DNA of 64,000 bases. Origin: Bacteroidia bacterium (lineage in GTDB: Bacteria; Bacteroidota; Bacteroidia; Flavobacteriales; Schleiferiaceae). A program made the position numbers and the translations under genes. Each line of letters begins with the position of its first letter. Position 1 is the stretch's first letter. The notes under the pieces are model-generated. The model had not been told where the DNA came from, made no database searches, and worked only from the letters and a program-made list of their open reading frames with translations. Shown here piece by piece: positions 9,605 to 17,182 of the stretch. The DNA lies in the NCBI GenBank assembly GCA_030424545.1, contig JAUHWL010000004.1, positions 62,001 through 126,000 on the forward strand, given 5' to 3'.

Positions 9605-10333
9605 TTATTGATTAGCTAGTTTGTTTTCTAAAGCAATTATGCCAGGAAACAGAATGTTGTTTTCTAAATGAATGTGCAAATGCAAATCGTTTTGAAACTC
9701 TTCTAATAAAGAGAATGCCACACGATATGTATTACAAGCATCTACAGGTGGAGTGTATTGATTTGTTATTTCAGCAATAAGTCTAAATCTTTCACCTTCG
9801 TTTTCATGCTCATTCATCATGGCTTGTATAGGGTTTTTTACCGTGCCAAAATGAGGCAATTCTACAGCTGTGCCTCTGCTGCTTGCCTCAACCGTTTTGC
9901 GGATATAAGGAAAAAGAACCAATTCTTCTTTTTTCATATGCATGGTTAACTCTCCGGCAGATGCAGTAAACAATTCGTTTATTTCTAAAAGCTCTGGATG
10001 ACGATCGCCATGTACTTTACAAATTTTGTTTAAGTATTGCTTTAGTACTGGAACTTGACTTTCAACATATCTATGGTGTTTTTTCTCAATATAATCGGCC
10101 AATAAGTCTAACGGCCAGCTTGTGTAATCTATGTTTGGATCTTTTCCTGCAGTTATGGCGGCATTTAGCTTGGCCAATAACTCGTCCAGTTTAATATTTT
10201 TGTTTTCGCAAACATCTTTTATAGTGCGGTTTCCGCCACAGCAAAAGTCTATGCCAAACTCTTTAAATACAGATGCCGCTTTATAATTTGTGGCTACTGT
10301 TTCTCCTACATTGTTTTGTTCTGTAATGTTCAT
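9605..10333 (-). CDS. ric: Iron-sulfur cluster repair di-iron protein (RIC/ScdA/YtfE)
   Basis: This protein repairs iron-sulfur clusters damaged by nitric oxide or oxidants, using a non-haem di-iron site. The 242 residues contain an N-terminal ScdA_N domain with the motif FGIDFCCGG (about residue 25-33) and a hemerythrin-like four-helix domain with repeated His and Glu ligands (KKHHRYVESQVP, HMKKEELVLFPYIR, MNEHENEGERF, HLHIHLENNILFP). The start is the ATG at 10333, beginning MNITEQNNVGETVA as in the family; a longer frame from a TTG at 10354 is unlikely. It lies 21 bases after the truncated haemoglobin gene, third in the Rrf2 cluster, consistent with NO defence. Confidence 0.93.
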   Translation of the reverse strand: MNITEQNNVGETVATNYKAASVFKEFGIDFCCGGNRTIKDVCENKNIKLDELLAKLNAAITAGKDPNIDYTSWPLDLLADYIEKKHHRYVESQVPVLKQYLNKICKVHGDRHPELLEINELFTASAGELTMHMKKEELVLFPYIRKTVEASSRGTAVELPHFGTVKNPIQAMMNEHENEGERFRLIAEITNQYTPPVDACNTYRVAFSLLEEFQNDLHLHIHLENNILFPGIIALENKLANQ

Positions 10334-10354
10334 AACGTAATTAATTATATCCAA

Positions 10355-10744
10355 TTAAATAATTGGTTTTGAATTAGAATTTTTAATGTGCTGAATTTTA
10401 AATTGAAACATCTCTGCCATTTTCTCGGCTCTCCACAGAGCTTCATTTGCTTTCTCTCCTTCAAAGTTTTCTGTTAATGTTTCAGAAAAGAGAAGAAGCC
10501 AGTGGTTAAAATGTTCTTTTTCTAAAGGCATTTGCGCATGTGGCGAAAATGGGCTTCCATAGTATGTATGGTTTCCAAGCAACACGGTTTCCCAAAAAGA
10601 GTACATTTTAGGCAAATGTTCGTTCCATCTGTTTTGAATGATGTTATTGAATATTGGTCCTAAAAGAGCATCTTCACGTATTTTACCGTAAAACTCATCA
10701 ACCATTGTTTTTATGTCTTCTATATTTTGAATGTCTTTTTTCAT
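10355..10744 (-). CDS. Truncated haemoglobin, group III-like
   Basis: This is a 129-residue haem protein with a shortened globin fold. The pattern of FYGKIREDALLGPIF, then W and HLPKMYSFWETVLL, then Y.G.PF..H and HFNHWLLLFSETL resembles group III truncated haemoglobins of proteobacteria and Bacteroidota. The proximal haem ligand is probably the His in HFNHW. Its start codon overlaps the stop of the Rrf2 regulator by one base and RIC follows, so the context points to nitric oxide binding or detoxification; direct NO dioxygenase activity is not demonstrated for this group in general. Confidence 0.88.
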   Translation of the reverse strand: MKKDIQNIEDIKTMVDEFYGKIREDALLGPIFNNIIQNRWNEHLPKMYSFWETVLLGNHTYYGSPFSPHAQMPLEKEHFNHWLLLFSETLTENFEGEKANEALWRAEKMAEMFQFKIQHIKNSNSKPII

Positions 10745-11181
10745 TAAGCGTATTTTAATATGCTTTTGCCTTCGGCAAATGTTTGGGCTAACTCGGCTAG
10801 TGTTGTATTAAGTAACATGGTTTTTAATTCGTCTCTTACCACTTTAAATTTAAAATGAACAGGGCATGGGTTACTTTCATTACATACATGCAAGCCTAAT
10901 CCACAGCCGTTGTAAATAGAGTCTCCATCAATGGCAAAAACTAGATCTAAAAGGGTAATGCTTTCTAGTTTATCTACATCTACATTAAATCCGCCTTGAG
11001 GTCCTTTATGAGATATAATCAGCGCGTGTTTAACTAAGGTCTGTAGTATTTTGGCTGTAAAAGCAACCGGTGAGTTTGTCTCTTTTGCAACATCCTGCAC
11101 CTTTACACGAAAACCTAATTTAGATTGATTCGCTATGTAAATAGAGGCTTTAATACCGTGCTCGCATGTTTTAGAAAACAT
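10744..11181 (-). CDS. Rrf2-family transcriptional regulator with cysteine cluster (NsrR/IscR-like)
   Basis: This 145-residue winged-helix regulator begins MFSKTCEHGIKASIYIANQS, typical of Rrf2 proteins. The C-terminal half contains NGCGLGLHVCNESNPCPVH, three cysteines spaced as C-x6-C-x5-C, the usual ligands for an iron-sulfur cluster that senses NO or iron-sulfur status. The reading frame extends upstream to a TTG at 11202, but that codon overlaps a TATTTTTG promoter element, so the ATG at 11181 is the start. It heads an operon with a truncated haemoglobin and RIC and probably autoregulates it. Confidence 0.92.
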   Translation of the reverse strand: MFSKTCEHGIKASIYIANQSKLGFRVKVQDVAKETNSPVAFTAKILQTLVKHALIISHKGPQGGFNVDVDKLESITLLDLVFAIDGDSIYNGCGLGLHVCNESNPCPVHFKFKVVRDELKTMLLNTTLAELAQTFAEGKSILKYA

Positions 11182-11199
11182 ATACTTTTTATTTGAGCG

Positions 11200-11207
11200 C
11201 AAAAATA
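11200..11207 (-). promoter_or_regulatory. -7 promoter element TATTTTTG of the Rrf2 operon
   Basis: An exact TAnnTTTG match on the minus strand, 18 bases upstream of the regulator's ATG. The regulator's own binding site should lie around or upstream of it, in 11200-11260. Confidence 0.55.
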
Positions 11208-11314
11208 AGTTAAAATTATATTTAAGACAAATTTATCCGAAATAAGAAAATTATTTTTCCGACAACTCAAAATAGGGGGTAGAATGGTGTGTATATTATT
11301 TGTTTATTGGCTTG

Positions 11315-12595
11315 ATGAAATTTAACAAAATACAAAAGTCTTGGGCGTTTTATGATTGGGCAAATTCGGTTTACAGTTTGGTTATTGGTACCGTGTTGTT
11401 ACCCATTTATTATGAAGCCGTAACAAAAGATGCAGGTTTAGAAACCATGAATTTTTTAGGTTTTAAGTTTATAAATACGGCACTTTATTCCTATACAATT
11501 TCCTTTTCATTTTTAATCATTGCGTTGTTATCACCCTATTTAGCTTCTTTGGCAGATTTTTCTGGAAAGAAAAAAGCATATATGAAAGCATTTATGTGGA
11601 TTGGTTCTACGGCATGCCTTTCTTTGTTTTTTTTTAATGGAGAAACCGTTTGGTTAGGTTTGTTGGCTGCATTATTTGCCAGCATTGGCTTTACCGGAAG
11701 TTTGGTTTTTTACAATGCATTTTTACCAGAAATTGCCGCGCCAGAGCAGCAAGATAGATTAAGTGCAAGAGGTTTTGCTCTTGGATATTTGGGCAGTAGT
11801 CTATTGTTAATTTTTAACTTATTGCTTGTACAAAAACCAGAATGGTTTGGTTTAGAAGGGGCTGGTATAGCAACACGAATATCATTTTTAATGGTTGGTG
11901 TATGGTGGATTGGATTTAGCCAATACACGTTTAAAAATTTACCAGACAAAGAAAGAACTTTAGGAGAGAGGCCTAAAAATATGGTTTCTGTAGGCTACAA
12001 GAAATTATTAGTGGTATGGAAAGAATTTATGCGAATTCCTCAGCTTAAACGATTTTTATTTGCTTTTTTCTGGTACAGTACAGGAGTGCAAACCGTAATT
12101 TTACTGGCCGCGCTTTTTGGTAAGAAAGTATTAAACCTACAAACAGATCAACTTATTGTTTCTATTTTAATTATACAATTTGTAGGGATTTTAGGGGCAA
12201 TATTGTTTAGTAGATTATCAGGTAAAATAGGCAATATTAAGGCCTTAGGAGTGGCAGTGTTTATATGGGTGGGGGTTTGTTATGGCGCTTACATTGTTAA
12301 AGATGCGAATCAATTTTATGTGGTTGGTGCGTTAGTAGGTTTAGTAATGGGCGGCATACAATCTTTAAGCAGAAGCACATATTCTAAATTATTACCAGAA
12401 ACAAACGATAATGCAACTTATTTTAGTTTTTATGATGTAACTGAAAAAGTTGCAACAATGAGTGGAACCTTTGCTATAGCAGTTATGGAAAGCATTACTG
12501 GAGATTTGAGAAATGCCGCATTAATCCTTATGGCATTTTTTATACTAGGATTTTTACAACTGCTTAGAATACCAAAAACAAAATTTGTTTATTAA
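11315..12595 (+). CDS. MFS transporter, UMF1/Atg22-like family
   Basis: This is a 426-residue membrane protein with about 12 helices. The N-terminus KIQKSWAFYDWANSVYSLVI is the signature of the UMF1 family, related to the vacuolar amino-acid effluxer Atg22; bacterial substrates are mostly unknown. Other supporting blocks are PYLASLADFSGKKKAY and a late GLVMGGIQSLSRSTYSKLLP segment. The start is the ATG at 11315; a TTG at 11300 in the same frame has less support. Its stop codon interlocks with that of the convergent OB-fold gene in a four-base TTAA. It faces away from the Rrf2 cluster across a 133-base gap. Confidence 0.88.
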   Translation: MKFNKIQKSWAFYDWANSVYSLVIGTVLLPIYYEAVTKDAGLETMNFLGFKFINTALYSYTISFSFLIIALLSPYLASLADFSGKKKAYMKAFMWIGSTACLSLFFFNGETVWLGLLAALFASIGFTGSLVFYNAFLPEIAAPEQQDRLSARGFALGYLGSSLLLIFNLLLVQKPEWFGLEGAGIATRISFLMVGVWWIGFSQYTFKNLPDKERTLGERPKNMVSVGYKKLLVVWKEFMRIPQLKRFLFAFFWYSTGVQTVILLAALFGKKVLNLQTDQLIVSILIIQFVGILGAILFSRLSGKIGNIKALGVAVFIWVGVCYGAYIVKDANQFYVVGALVGLVMGGIQSLSRSTYSKLLPETNDNATYFSFYDVTEKVATMSGTFAIAVMESITGDLRNAALILMAFFILGFLQLLRIPKTKFVY

Positions 12596-12999
12596 TTAAT
12601 AATTACGCATTGATCAAGATTACAGATTATCTCTCCTGTTAAAATATCTTCATCCGTACCAACAAGTCTGCCTTTAACCGAGATTTCGTCTCCAATTTTC
12701 GGCATTTTTTTTAATTGGCTCTCATCAACATTACAAATAACGCCACTGCCAAGGGTAAAAAAGGTAGTGCCTGTTTCTTGTACCGTTCCTTGTACTTCAA
12801 TCGCTTGATTTAGAAATTTCTCAGTAAATGATGCTGTGTTCTGTTGAGCTTGATCGCGTAACAAATCTGCTTCACCAGAAAATACCGCAGCCTCTTCTTG
12901 ATAATTCACATGATCTTTATTGTATACAAAAAACCATACATAAGCTCCGGCTAATACACCTAGAATTGCCAAAGCACCAATTATTTTTTTTGCTTTCAT
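12592..12999 (-). CDS. Membrane-anchored OB-fold (tRNA_anti-like) protein
   Basis: This is a 135-residue protein with a single N-terminal membrane anchor or uncleaved signal (KKIIGALAILGVLAGAYVWF) followed by an extracytoplasmic domain. The pattern AIEVQGTVQETGTTFFTLG, VICNVDES and EISVKGRLVGTDEDILTGEI resembles the tRNA_anti-like OB-fold family found in Bacteroidota envelopes; despite that name a role in RNA binding is unlikely outside the cytoplasm. Two cysteines (VICNV and IICNLDQCV) may form a disulfide. It is divergent from the cytochrome-like operon. Confidence 0.75.
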   Translation of the reverse strand: MKAKKIIGALAILGVLAGAYVWFFVYNKDHVNYQEEAAVFSGEADLLRDQAQQNTASFTEKFLNQAIEVQGTVQETGTTFFTLGSGVICNVDESQLKKMPKIGDEISVKGRLVGTDEDILTGEIICNLDQCVIIN

Positions 13000-13011
13000 T
13001 TGTAATTAGAA

Positions 13012-13019
13012 TATATTCG
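13012..13019 (+). promoter_or_regulatory. -7 promoter element TATATTCG of the cytochrome/YceI operon
   Basis: A TAnnTTyG match 27 bases before the first gene of the secreted redox-like operon, in the 47-base gap to the divergent OB-fold gene. Confidence 0.45.
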
Positions 13020-13046
13020 TTGTTGTAACTTTATTTAAAAACATAA

Positions 13047-13760
13047 ATGTATAAGTTTTTTGCGTTAGTATTTATTGGCTTGGCCATTTCCTGTAAACAT
13101 GATCCATTGTTTATAGATAATGCAGGAAAAACACCTGGAGATACTATAGTAATGCCCCCTGTTGGCAAGCCTTGTGACCCTGATACAGTCTATTTTCAAA
13201 ATGATATTTTACCTTTAATTGTTGGTAATTGTGGTATCTCCGGATGTCATGATGCTGCTACAGCAAGTGATGGCGTTGTTTTAGACAGTTACGCCAATAT
13301 TATAAATACCGGAGATGTTAAGCCAGGAGATCCAAATGGCTCTGATCTTTATGAGAATATAGTAGACAATGATCCAGATAAAAGAATGCCGCCTCCGCCC
13401 AGTCCTGCATTATCTGCAGATCAAAAAGCATTAATCTTTAAATGGATTCAACAAGGAGCTTTAAATAATTACTGTGATGGATGTGATACTTCAGATGTGA
13501 AGTTTAGTACCCATGTTCTGCCTATTTTTGAAGAAAATTGCCAAGGATGTCATGGTCCAACACCTGTTGGATACGCACAATACTCTCTAACCAATCATTC
13601 TGAAGTTGTTTTCGGCATTACTTCAAACAATTTGTTAGAGAGAATAAAGCACCTTTCGGGGTATAATGCAATGCCGGTAAGTAGCACAGGCGTTAAATTA
13701 AGCGACTGTAAGATTAGAACTATAGAACTTTGGATTAACAAGGGAATGAAAGATGACTAA
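13047..13760 (+). CDS. Cytochrome-c-like lipoprotein with two haem-binding modules
   Basis: This 237-residue protein has a lipoprotein signal (FIGLAISC, lipid on Cys16). Module one holds NCGISGCHD, a CX4CH haem-type motif, followed by a proline-rich DKRMPPPPSPALS with a possible axial Met. Module two holds NCQGCHGP, a canonical CXXCH motif, and a later NAMPVS. Both modules follow the layout of Bacteroidota c-type cytochrome domains that end in a helix with WI..GA or WI.KGM. Whether the CX4CH site carries covalent haem is not proven by sequence. It overlaps the next gene by eight bases, so they are translated together. The likely site is the periplasmic face of a membrane. Confidence 0.8.
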   Translation: MYKFFALVFIGLAISCKHDPLFIDNAGKTPGDTIVMPPVGKPCDPDTVYFQNDILPLIVGNCGISGCHDAATASDGVVLDSYANIINTGDVKPGDPNGSDLYENIVDNDPDKRMPPPPSPALSADQKALIFKWIQQGALNNYCDGCDTSDVKFSTHVLPIFEENCQGCHGPTPVGYAQYSLTNHSEVVFGITSNNLLERIKHLSGYNAMPVSSTGVKLSDCKIRTIELWINKGMKDD

Positions 13761-14148
13761 GACAAAAAATAAATTTAGAATTGTGAACAAAGTGCTTTTG
13801 ATTGTTCTTGGTATTGTATCTATTACGAGCTGCTATTACGATAATGCCGAGGAATTATACGGGACTGGACAAAAATCATGCGATACAAGTGTAGTAACCT
13901 TTTCTCAAGATGTAAGTATTATTATAAATAATAATTGTGCGTTTTCGGGTTGTCACTTAGGTACAAATGCAGCTGCAGGAATAGACTTATCTACTTATGG
14001 CTCTGTTTCTGCAAATGCTACAGAAATTAGAAACCGAATAAATTTGCCCAGTGGGGCAGTAGGACTAATGCCTCCAACAGGCAGATTGAATCAATGTGAC
14101 ATTGATAAAATAAATGCTTGGATAGATATGGGTGCGATGAATAACTAA
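13753..14148 (+). CDS. Small cytochrome-c-like lipoprotein with one CX4CH motif
   Basis: This 131-residue lipoprotein (VSITSC, lipid on Cys27) has one module like those of the gene before it: VVTFSQDVSIIINNNC, then NCAFSGCHLG (CX4CH), a methionine in GLMPPTG and a closing helix INAWIDMGAM. It is probably a duplicate of the upstream protein's first module. It overlaps that gene by eight bases, and YceI follows 13 bases downstream. A mono-haem electron carrier is the simplest reading, but the nonstandard motif leaves room for a non-haem structural role. Confidence 0.75.
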   Translation: MTKTKNKFRIVNKVLLIVLGIVSITSCYYDNAEELYGTGQKSCDTSVVTFSQDVSIIINNNCAFSGCHLGTNAAAGIDLSTYGSVSANATEIRNRINLPSGAVGLMPPTGRLNQCDIDKINAWIDMGAMNN

Positions 14149-14161
14149 ACACATTTAAAAA

Positions 14162-14704
14162 ATGAAAAAGATACTTTTTTTACTAGCAATTACAACCATT
14201 GGTTTAACCGCAAATGCGCAAAAATATTTAACCAGAGAAGGTTTTATTAAATTCTATGGAAGCACACCTCTAGAAAATATAGATGCCGTTTCTAAACAAG
14301 CCAGCAGTGTTATTGATGCCAGTAACAACGAAATAGTTTTTCAGGTGCTAATGAATAGTTTTACGTTTGAAAAAGCTTTGATGCAAGAGCATTTTAATGA
14401 AAATTACATTGAATCAGAAAAATTTCCTAAAGCCATTTTTAAAGGTAAAATAGAAGGAAAAGTAAATTACTCATCACCAGGAAATTATGATGTTAAAATA
14501 GTGGGTACCATGACAATCCATGGAGTAGATCAAAAAATTTCTGTTCCAGCAAAAGTGATTGTTGAAAAGAGCGATATAAAACTTTCTTCGGAATTTACAT
14601 TAAAACCCGAAGATTATAATATCGAAATTCCAGGTGCTGTTAGAGATAAAATAGCTGACCAAATGGACGTTTCGGTTAAATGTCTTTACAAACCAGTAAA
14701 GTAA
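14162..14704 (+). CDS. YceI-family periplasmic protein
   Basis: This 180-residue protein has a cleavable signal peptide ending near TANAQ and a lipocalin-like YceI beta-barrel. The block AIFKGKIEGKVNYSSPGNYD and then VGTMTIHGVDQKISVP matches the family's core. YceI proteins bind isoprenoid or other lipophilic molecules, and some sit beside cytochromes. In Bacteroidota this gene is often clustered with cytochrome-like lipoproteins and DUF5777, exactly as here, which suggests a shared extracytoplasmic process, perhaps quinone or lipid handling; that last step is inference. Confidence 0.9.
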   Translation: MKKILFLLAITTIGLTANAQKYLTREGFIKFYGSTPLENIDAVSKQASSVIDASNNEIVFQVLMNSFTFEKALMQEHFNENYIESEKFPKAIFKGKIEGKVNYSSPGNYDVKIVGTMTIHGVDQKISVPAKVIVEKSDIKLSSEFTLKPEDYNIEIPGAVRDKIADQMDVSVKCLYKPVK

Positions 14705-14722
14705 CTTTTTACAAATCGCACA

Positions 14723-15652
14723 ATGAAAGCCAAACTTTTCCTTTTATCATTTTCCCTTTTTTCTTTTTCGCTTTTTGCACAAGATGATTTGTTAGATCTA
14801 GTGGAAGAAACCGATCCGAAAGAAGAAACCATTTACACCACAGCTACGTTTAAAGGCACAAAAATTATAAACATGCAAAGCTGTGAAATTCCCGGAGCAG
14901 GAGTAATGCAGTTTATCATCATGCACCGTTTTGGCGCTTTGAATGATGATTTTATGTATAACTTTTTTGGGCTAGAACAGGCAAGCACAAGGTTTAGCTT
15001 CGATTATTCTATAAACGATTGGCTAAATGTTGGAATTGGAAGAAGCAGCATGTCTAAAACTTACGATGGTTTTTTTAAAGCAAAATTGTTAAGACAATCT
15101 TCTGGAGGAAAAAACATGCCTATTTCTATGGTAGCCTATGCCTCAATGAATTATAACACGACCAGGTATATTGACAATTTACCACATTACACAACAGATC
15201 GGCTTTCATACTCTTATCAATTAGTTGTTGCAAGAAAATTTAACGAGTGGTTCTCTTTTGAAGTAACACCAACACTAATCCACTATAATTTAGTTGAAAC
15301 AACAACCCAGAATAATGATGTTTTTGCACTTGGGTTTGGTGGAAGAATAAAACTTTCGCAACGCATTGCCATTACTGGAGAGTATATGTTGCAAATGCCA
15401 AATCATACTTATTTAGACCCTGCAACAAATACAGAAGTAAATTTTAATAATTCTGCTTCATTAGGAGTAGATATAGAAACTGGGGGACATGTTTTTCAAT
15501 TGCATATAACAAATTCTAGAGGTATGGCAGACCCAGAATGGGTTGGTAGAACTCCAGGGAATTGGTTTGATGGCGATGTTTATTTAGGTTTTAATATTTC
15601 TAGAGTTTTTACAATAAAAAAACCAAAAAGAGCCGAAGAACCTCAGTGGTAA
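14723..15652 (+). CDS. DUF5777-family outer-membrane beta-barrel protein
   Basis: This is a 309-residue protein with a signal peptide (SLFSFSLFAQ). The block GAGVMQFIIMHRFGALNDD and then FDYSINDWLNVGIGRSS identifies the DUF5777 family, and alternating amphipathic strands to the end are consistent with an outer-membrane barrel. The family has no established activity. It is the last gene of the cytochrome/YceI operon, separated from YceI by 18 bases, and may be a porin or outer-membrane anchor for that system. Confidence 0.82.
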   Translation: MKAKLFLLSFSLFSFSLFAQDDLLDLVEETDPKEETIYTTATFKGTKIINMQSCEIPGAGVMQFIIMHRFGALNDDFMYNFFGLEQASTRFSFDYSINDWLNVGIGRSSMSKTYDGFFKAKLLRQSSGGKNMPISMVAYASMNYNTTRYIDNLPHYTTDRLSYSYQLVVARKFNEWFSFEVTPTLIHYNLVETTTQNNDVFALGFGGRIKLSQRIAITGEYMLQMPNHTYLDPATNTEVNFNNSASLGVDIETGGHVFQLHITNSRGMADPEWVGRTPGNWFDGDVYLGFNISRVFTIKKPKRAEEPQW

Positions 15653-15687
15653 TAGATAATCTTTCATACATTTAATTTCATTATTAA

Positions 15688-16137
15688 ATGTCATATATGG
15701 AATTAGAACCTCAGTACTGGTGGGCGATTATTGGAATCCTTCTGATTATTATCGAAATATTTAGTCCAAGCTTTTTTGCAGCTAGTTTGGCAATAGGTGC
15801 ATTTGCAGCATCAATCTCCGCTTTTTTTAATGGTAGTTTAGAAATTCAACTTAGTTTTTTTTCTTTTTTTAGTGTCTTGTCTGTTTTTTTTGTTCGGCCA
15901 TTGGGTAAAAAGTATTTGTACTCTGTTAAAGATGTAAAAACAAATGCAGACGCATTAATAGGGAAGATTGGTGTGATAAAAGAAACTATTGCAGGAAAAA
16001 ATGACATTGGTAGAGTTGCAATTGATGGAGATGCTTGGCAATGTAAATCTCTTGATGGAGAAAGAATAGAAGTAGGAGAAAAGGTGGTAGTGGAGAAAAG
16101 AGAAAGTATAATTTTAACGGTGAAACAAATAATTTAA
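15688..16137 (+). CDS. NfeD-family membrane protein
   Basis: This 149-residue protein has two or three membrane segments in its first 75 residues (YWWAIIGILLIIIEIFS; SFFAASLAIGAFAASISAFF; and a third ending in VRPLGKKYL) and a C-terminal OB-fold (DALIGKIGVIKETI through GEKVVVEKRE). NfeD proteins partner with SPFH proteins in bacterial membrane microdomains. The SPFH gene follows after six bases, which supports this pairing. The first codon could be either of two nearby in-frame ATGs. Confidence 0.88.
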   Translation: MSYMELEPQYWWAIIGILLIIIEIFSPSFFAASLAIGAFAASISAFFNGSLEIQLSFFSFFSVLSVFFVRPLGKKYLYSVKDVKTNADALIGKIGVIKETIAGKNDIGRVAIDGDAWQCKSLDGERIEVGEKVVVEKRESIILTVKQII

Positions 16138-16143
16138 AAAGAA

Positions 16144-17130
16144 ATGGGGCCAATAATTGTATTAGGCGTACTTGTAGTTTTAGTATTTATCTTACTAGCT
16201 AAAGGCGTACGCATTGTTAAGCAAAGTGAATCTGTAATTATTGAAAGACTAGGTAAGTATCATAAAACACTTACTTCGGGTTTTAACATCATTATTCCAG
16301 TAATAGATGCACCTAGACAAATTGCCTGGAGATATACCCAGCAAGGATTTAATGGAGAATTGATTTCGGTTTTTAAAATGAGAGATCAAATAGATTTAAG
16401 AGAAAATGTATATGATTTTCCTAAACAGAATGTAATTACTAGAGATAACGTTGTTACCGAAATTAACGCCTTAATCTATTTTCAAATTGTAGACCCTATG
16501 AAGGCGGTTTATGAAATTGGTAATCTACCCAATGCAATTGAAAAGCTTACACAAACAACATTGAGAAACGTAATAGGTGAGTTAGATTTAGATCAATCTT
16601 TAACCAGTAGAGATACGGTTAATACCAAATTGCGACTTATTTTGGATGAAGCTACCAATAAATGGGGCGTAAAAGTAAACAGGGTAGAGTTGCAAGATAT
16701 TAATCCACCTAGAGATATTAGAGACGCTATGGAAAAACAAATGCGTGCAGAGCGAGACAAACGTGCCGCTATTCTTGTTGCCGAAGGCGAAAAACAATCT
16801 AGAATTTTAGAAGCTGAAGGTTTGCGCGAAAGCCAAATTAAGGAAGCAGAAGGAATGAAAGAAAAACAAATATTAGAAGCTGTTGGTTTTGCTGAAGCAC
16901 GAATAGCAAAGGCAAATGCAGAGGCCGAAGCCATAAAACTTGTTTCTATCGCCATTAAAGAAACAGCTCATGGCGATCCTGTAAACTATTTAATTGCCCA
17001 AAAGTATTTAGATACATTAGAGAAAATGGCTGCTGGTAAAGAAGACAAAACCATTTTCTTGCCCTATGAAGCCTCTGGCGTTTTAAGTTCTTTAGGGGGT
17101 ATAAAAGAAATGTTAGCCAGCAAAGGTTAG
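16144..17130 (+). CDS. SPFH/band 7 membrane-microdomain protein
   Basis: This is a 328-residue protein anchored by an N-terminal helix (IIVLGVLVVLVFILLAKG) with a band 7 domain from about residue 20 to 190 (SESVIIERLGKYHKTLTSGF; QNVITRDNVVTEINALIYF). A heptad-like helical region rich in EGE, EAEG and AEA follows (about 200-270), typical of the QmcA/stomatin subgroup. Such proteins oligomerise at the inner membrane and organise proteases or other partners. It pairs with the NfeD gene just upstream, and the unit ends at a strong bidirectional terminator. Confidence 0.92.
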   Translation: MGPIIVLGVLVVLVFILLAKGVRIVKQSESVIIERLGKYHKTLTSGFNIIIPVIDAPRQIAWRYTQQGFNGELISVFKMRDQIDLRENVYDFPKQNVITRDNVVTEINALIYFQIVDPMKAVYEIGNLPNAIEKLTQTTLRNVIGELDLDQSLTSRDTVNTKLRLILDEATNKWGVKVNRVELQDINPPRDIRDAMEKQMRAERDKRAAILVAEGEKQSRILEAEGLRESQIKEAEGMKEKQILEAVGFAEARIAKANAEAEAIKLVSIAIKETAHGDPVNYLIAQKYLDTLEKMAAGKEDKTIFLPYEASGVLSSLGGIKEMLASKG

Positions 17131-17148
17131 AATAGCACCTATTGTAAA

Positions 17149-17181
17149 AAATAAATCCCCACAATGCGTGGGGATTTATTT
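17149..17181. terminator. Bidirectional terminator between SPFH and Pycsar-effector-like genes
   Basis: A perfect 14-bp stem (17149-17162 with 17168-17181) with a five-base loop has T-rich flanks on both sides and sits between two convergent genes, so it can stop both transcripts. Confidence 0.88.
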
Positions 17182-17182
17182 T

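Noticed and set aside
9591-9622. Terminator between the convergent mscS and ric genes
   Set aside because: A stem can be drawn from TAGCCGATC and GATTAGCTA, but it has a mismatch, lies partly inside the ric coding end and lacks a clear T-run.
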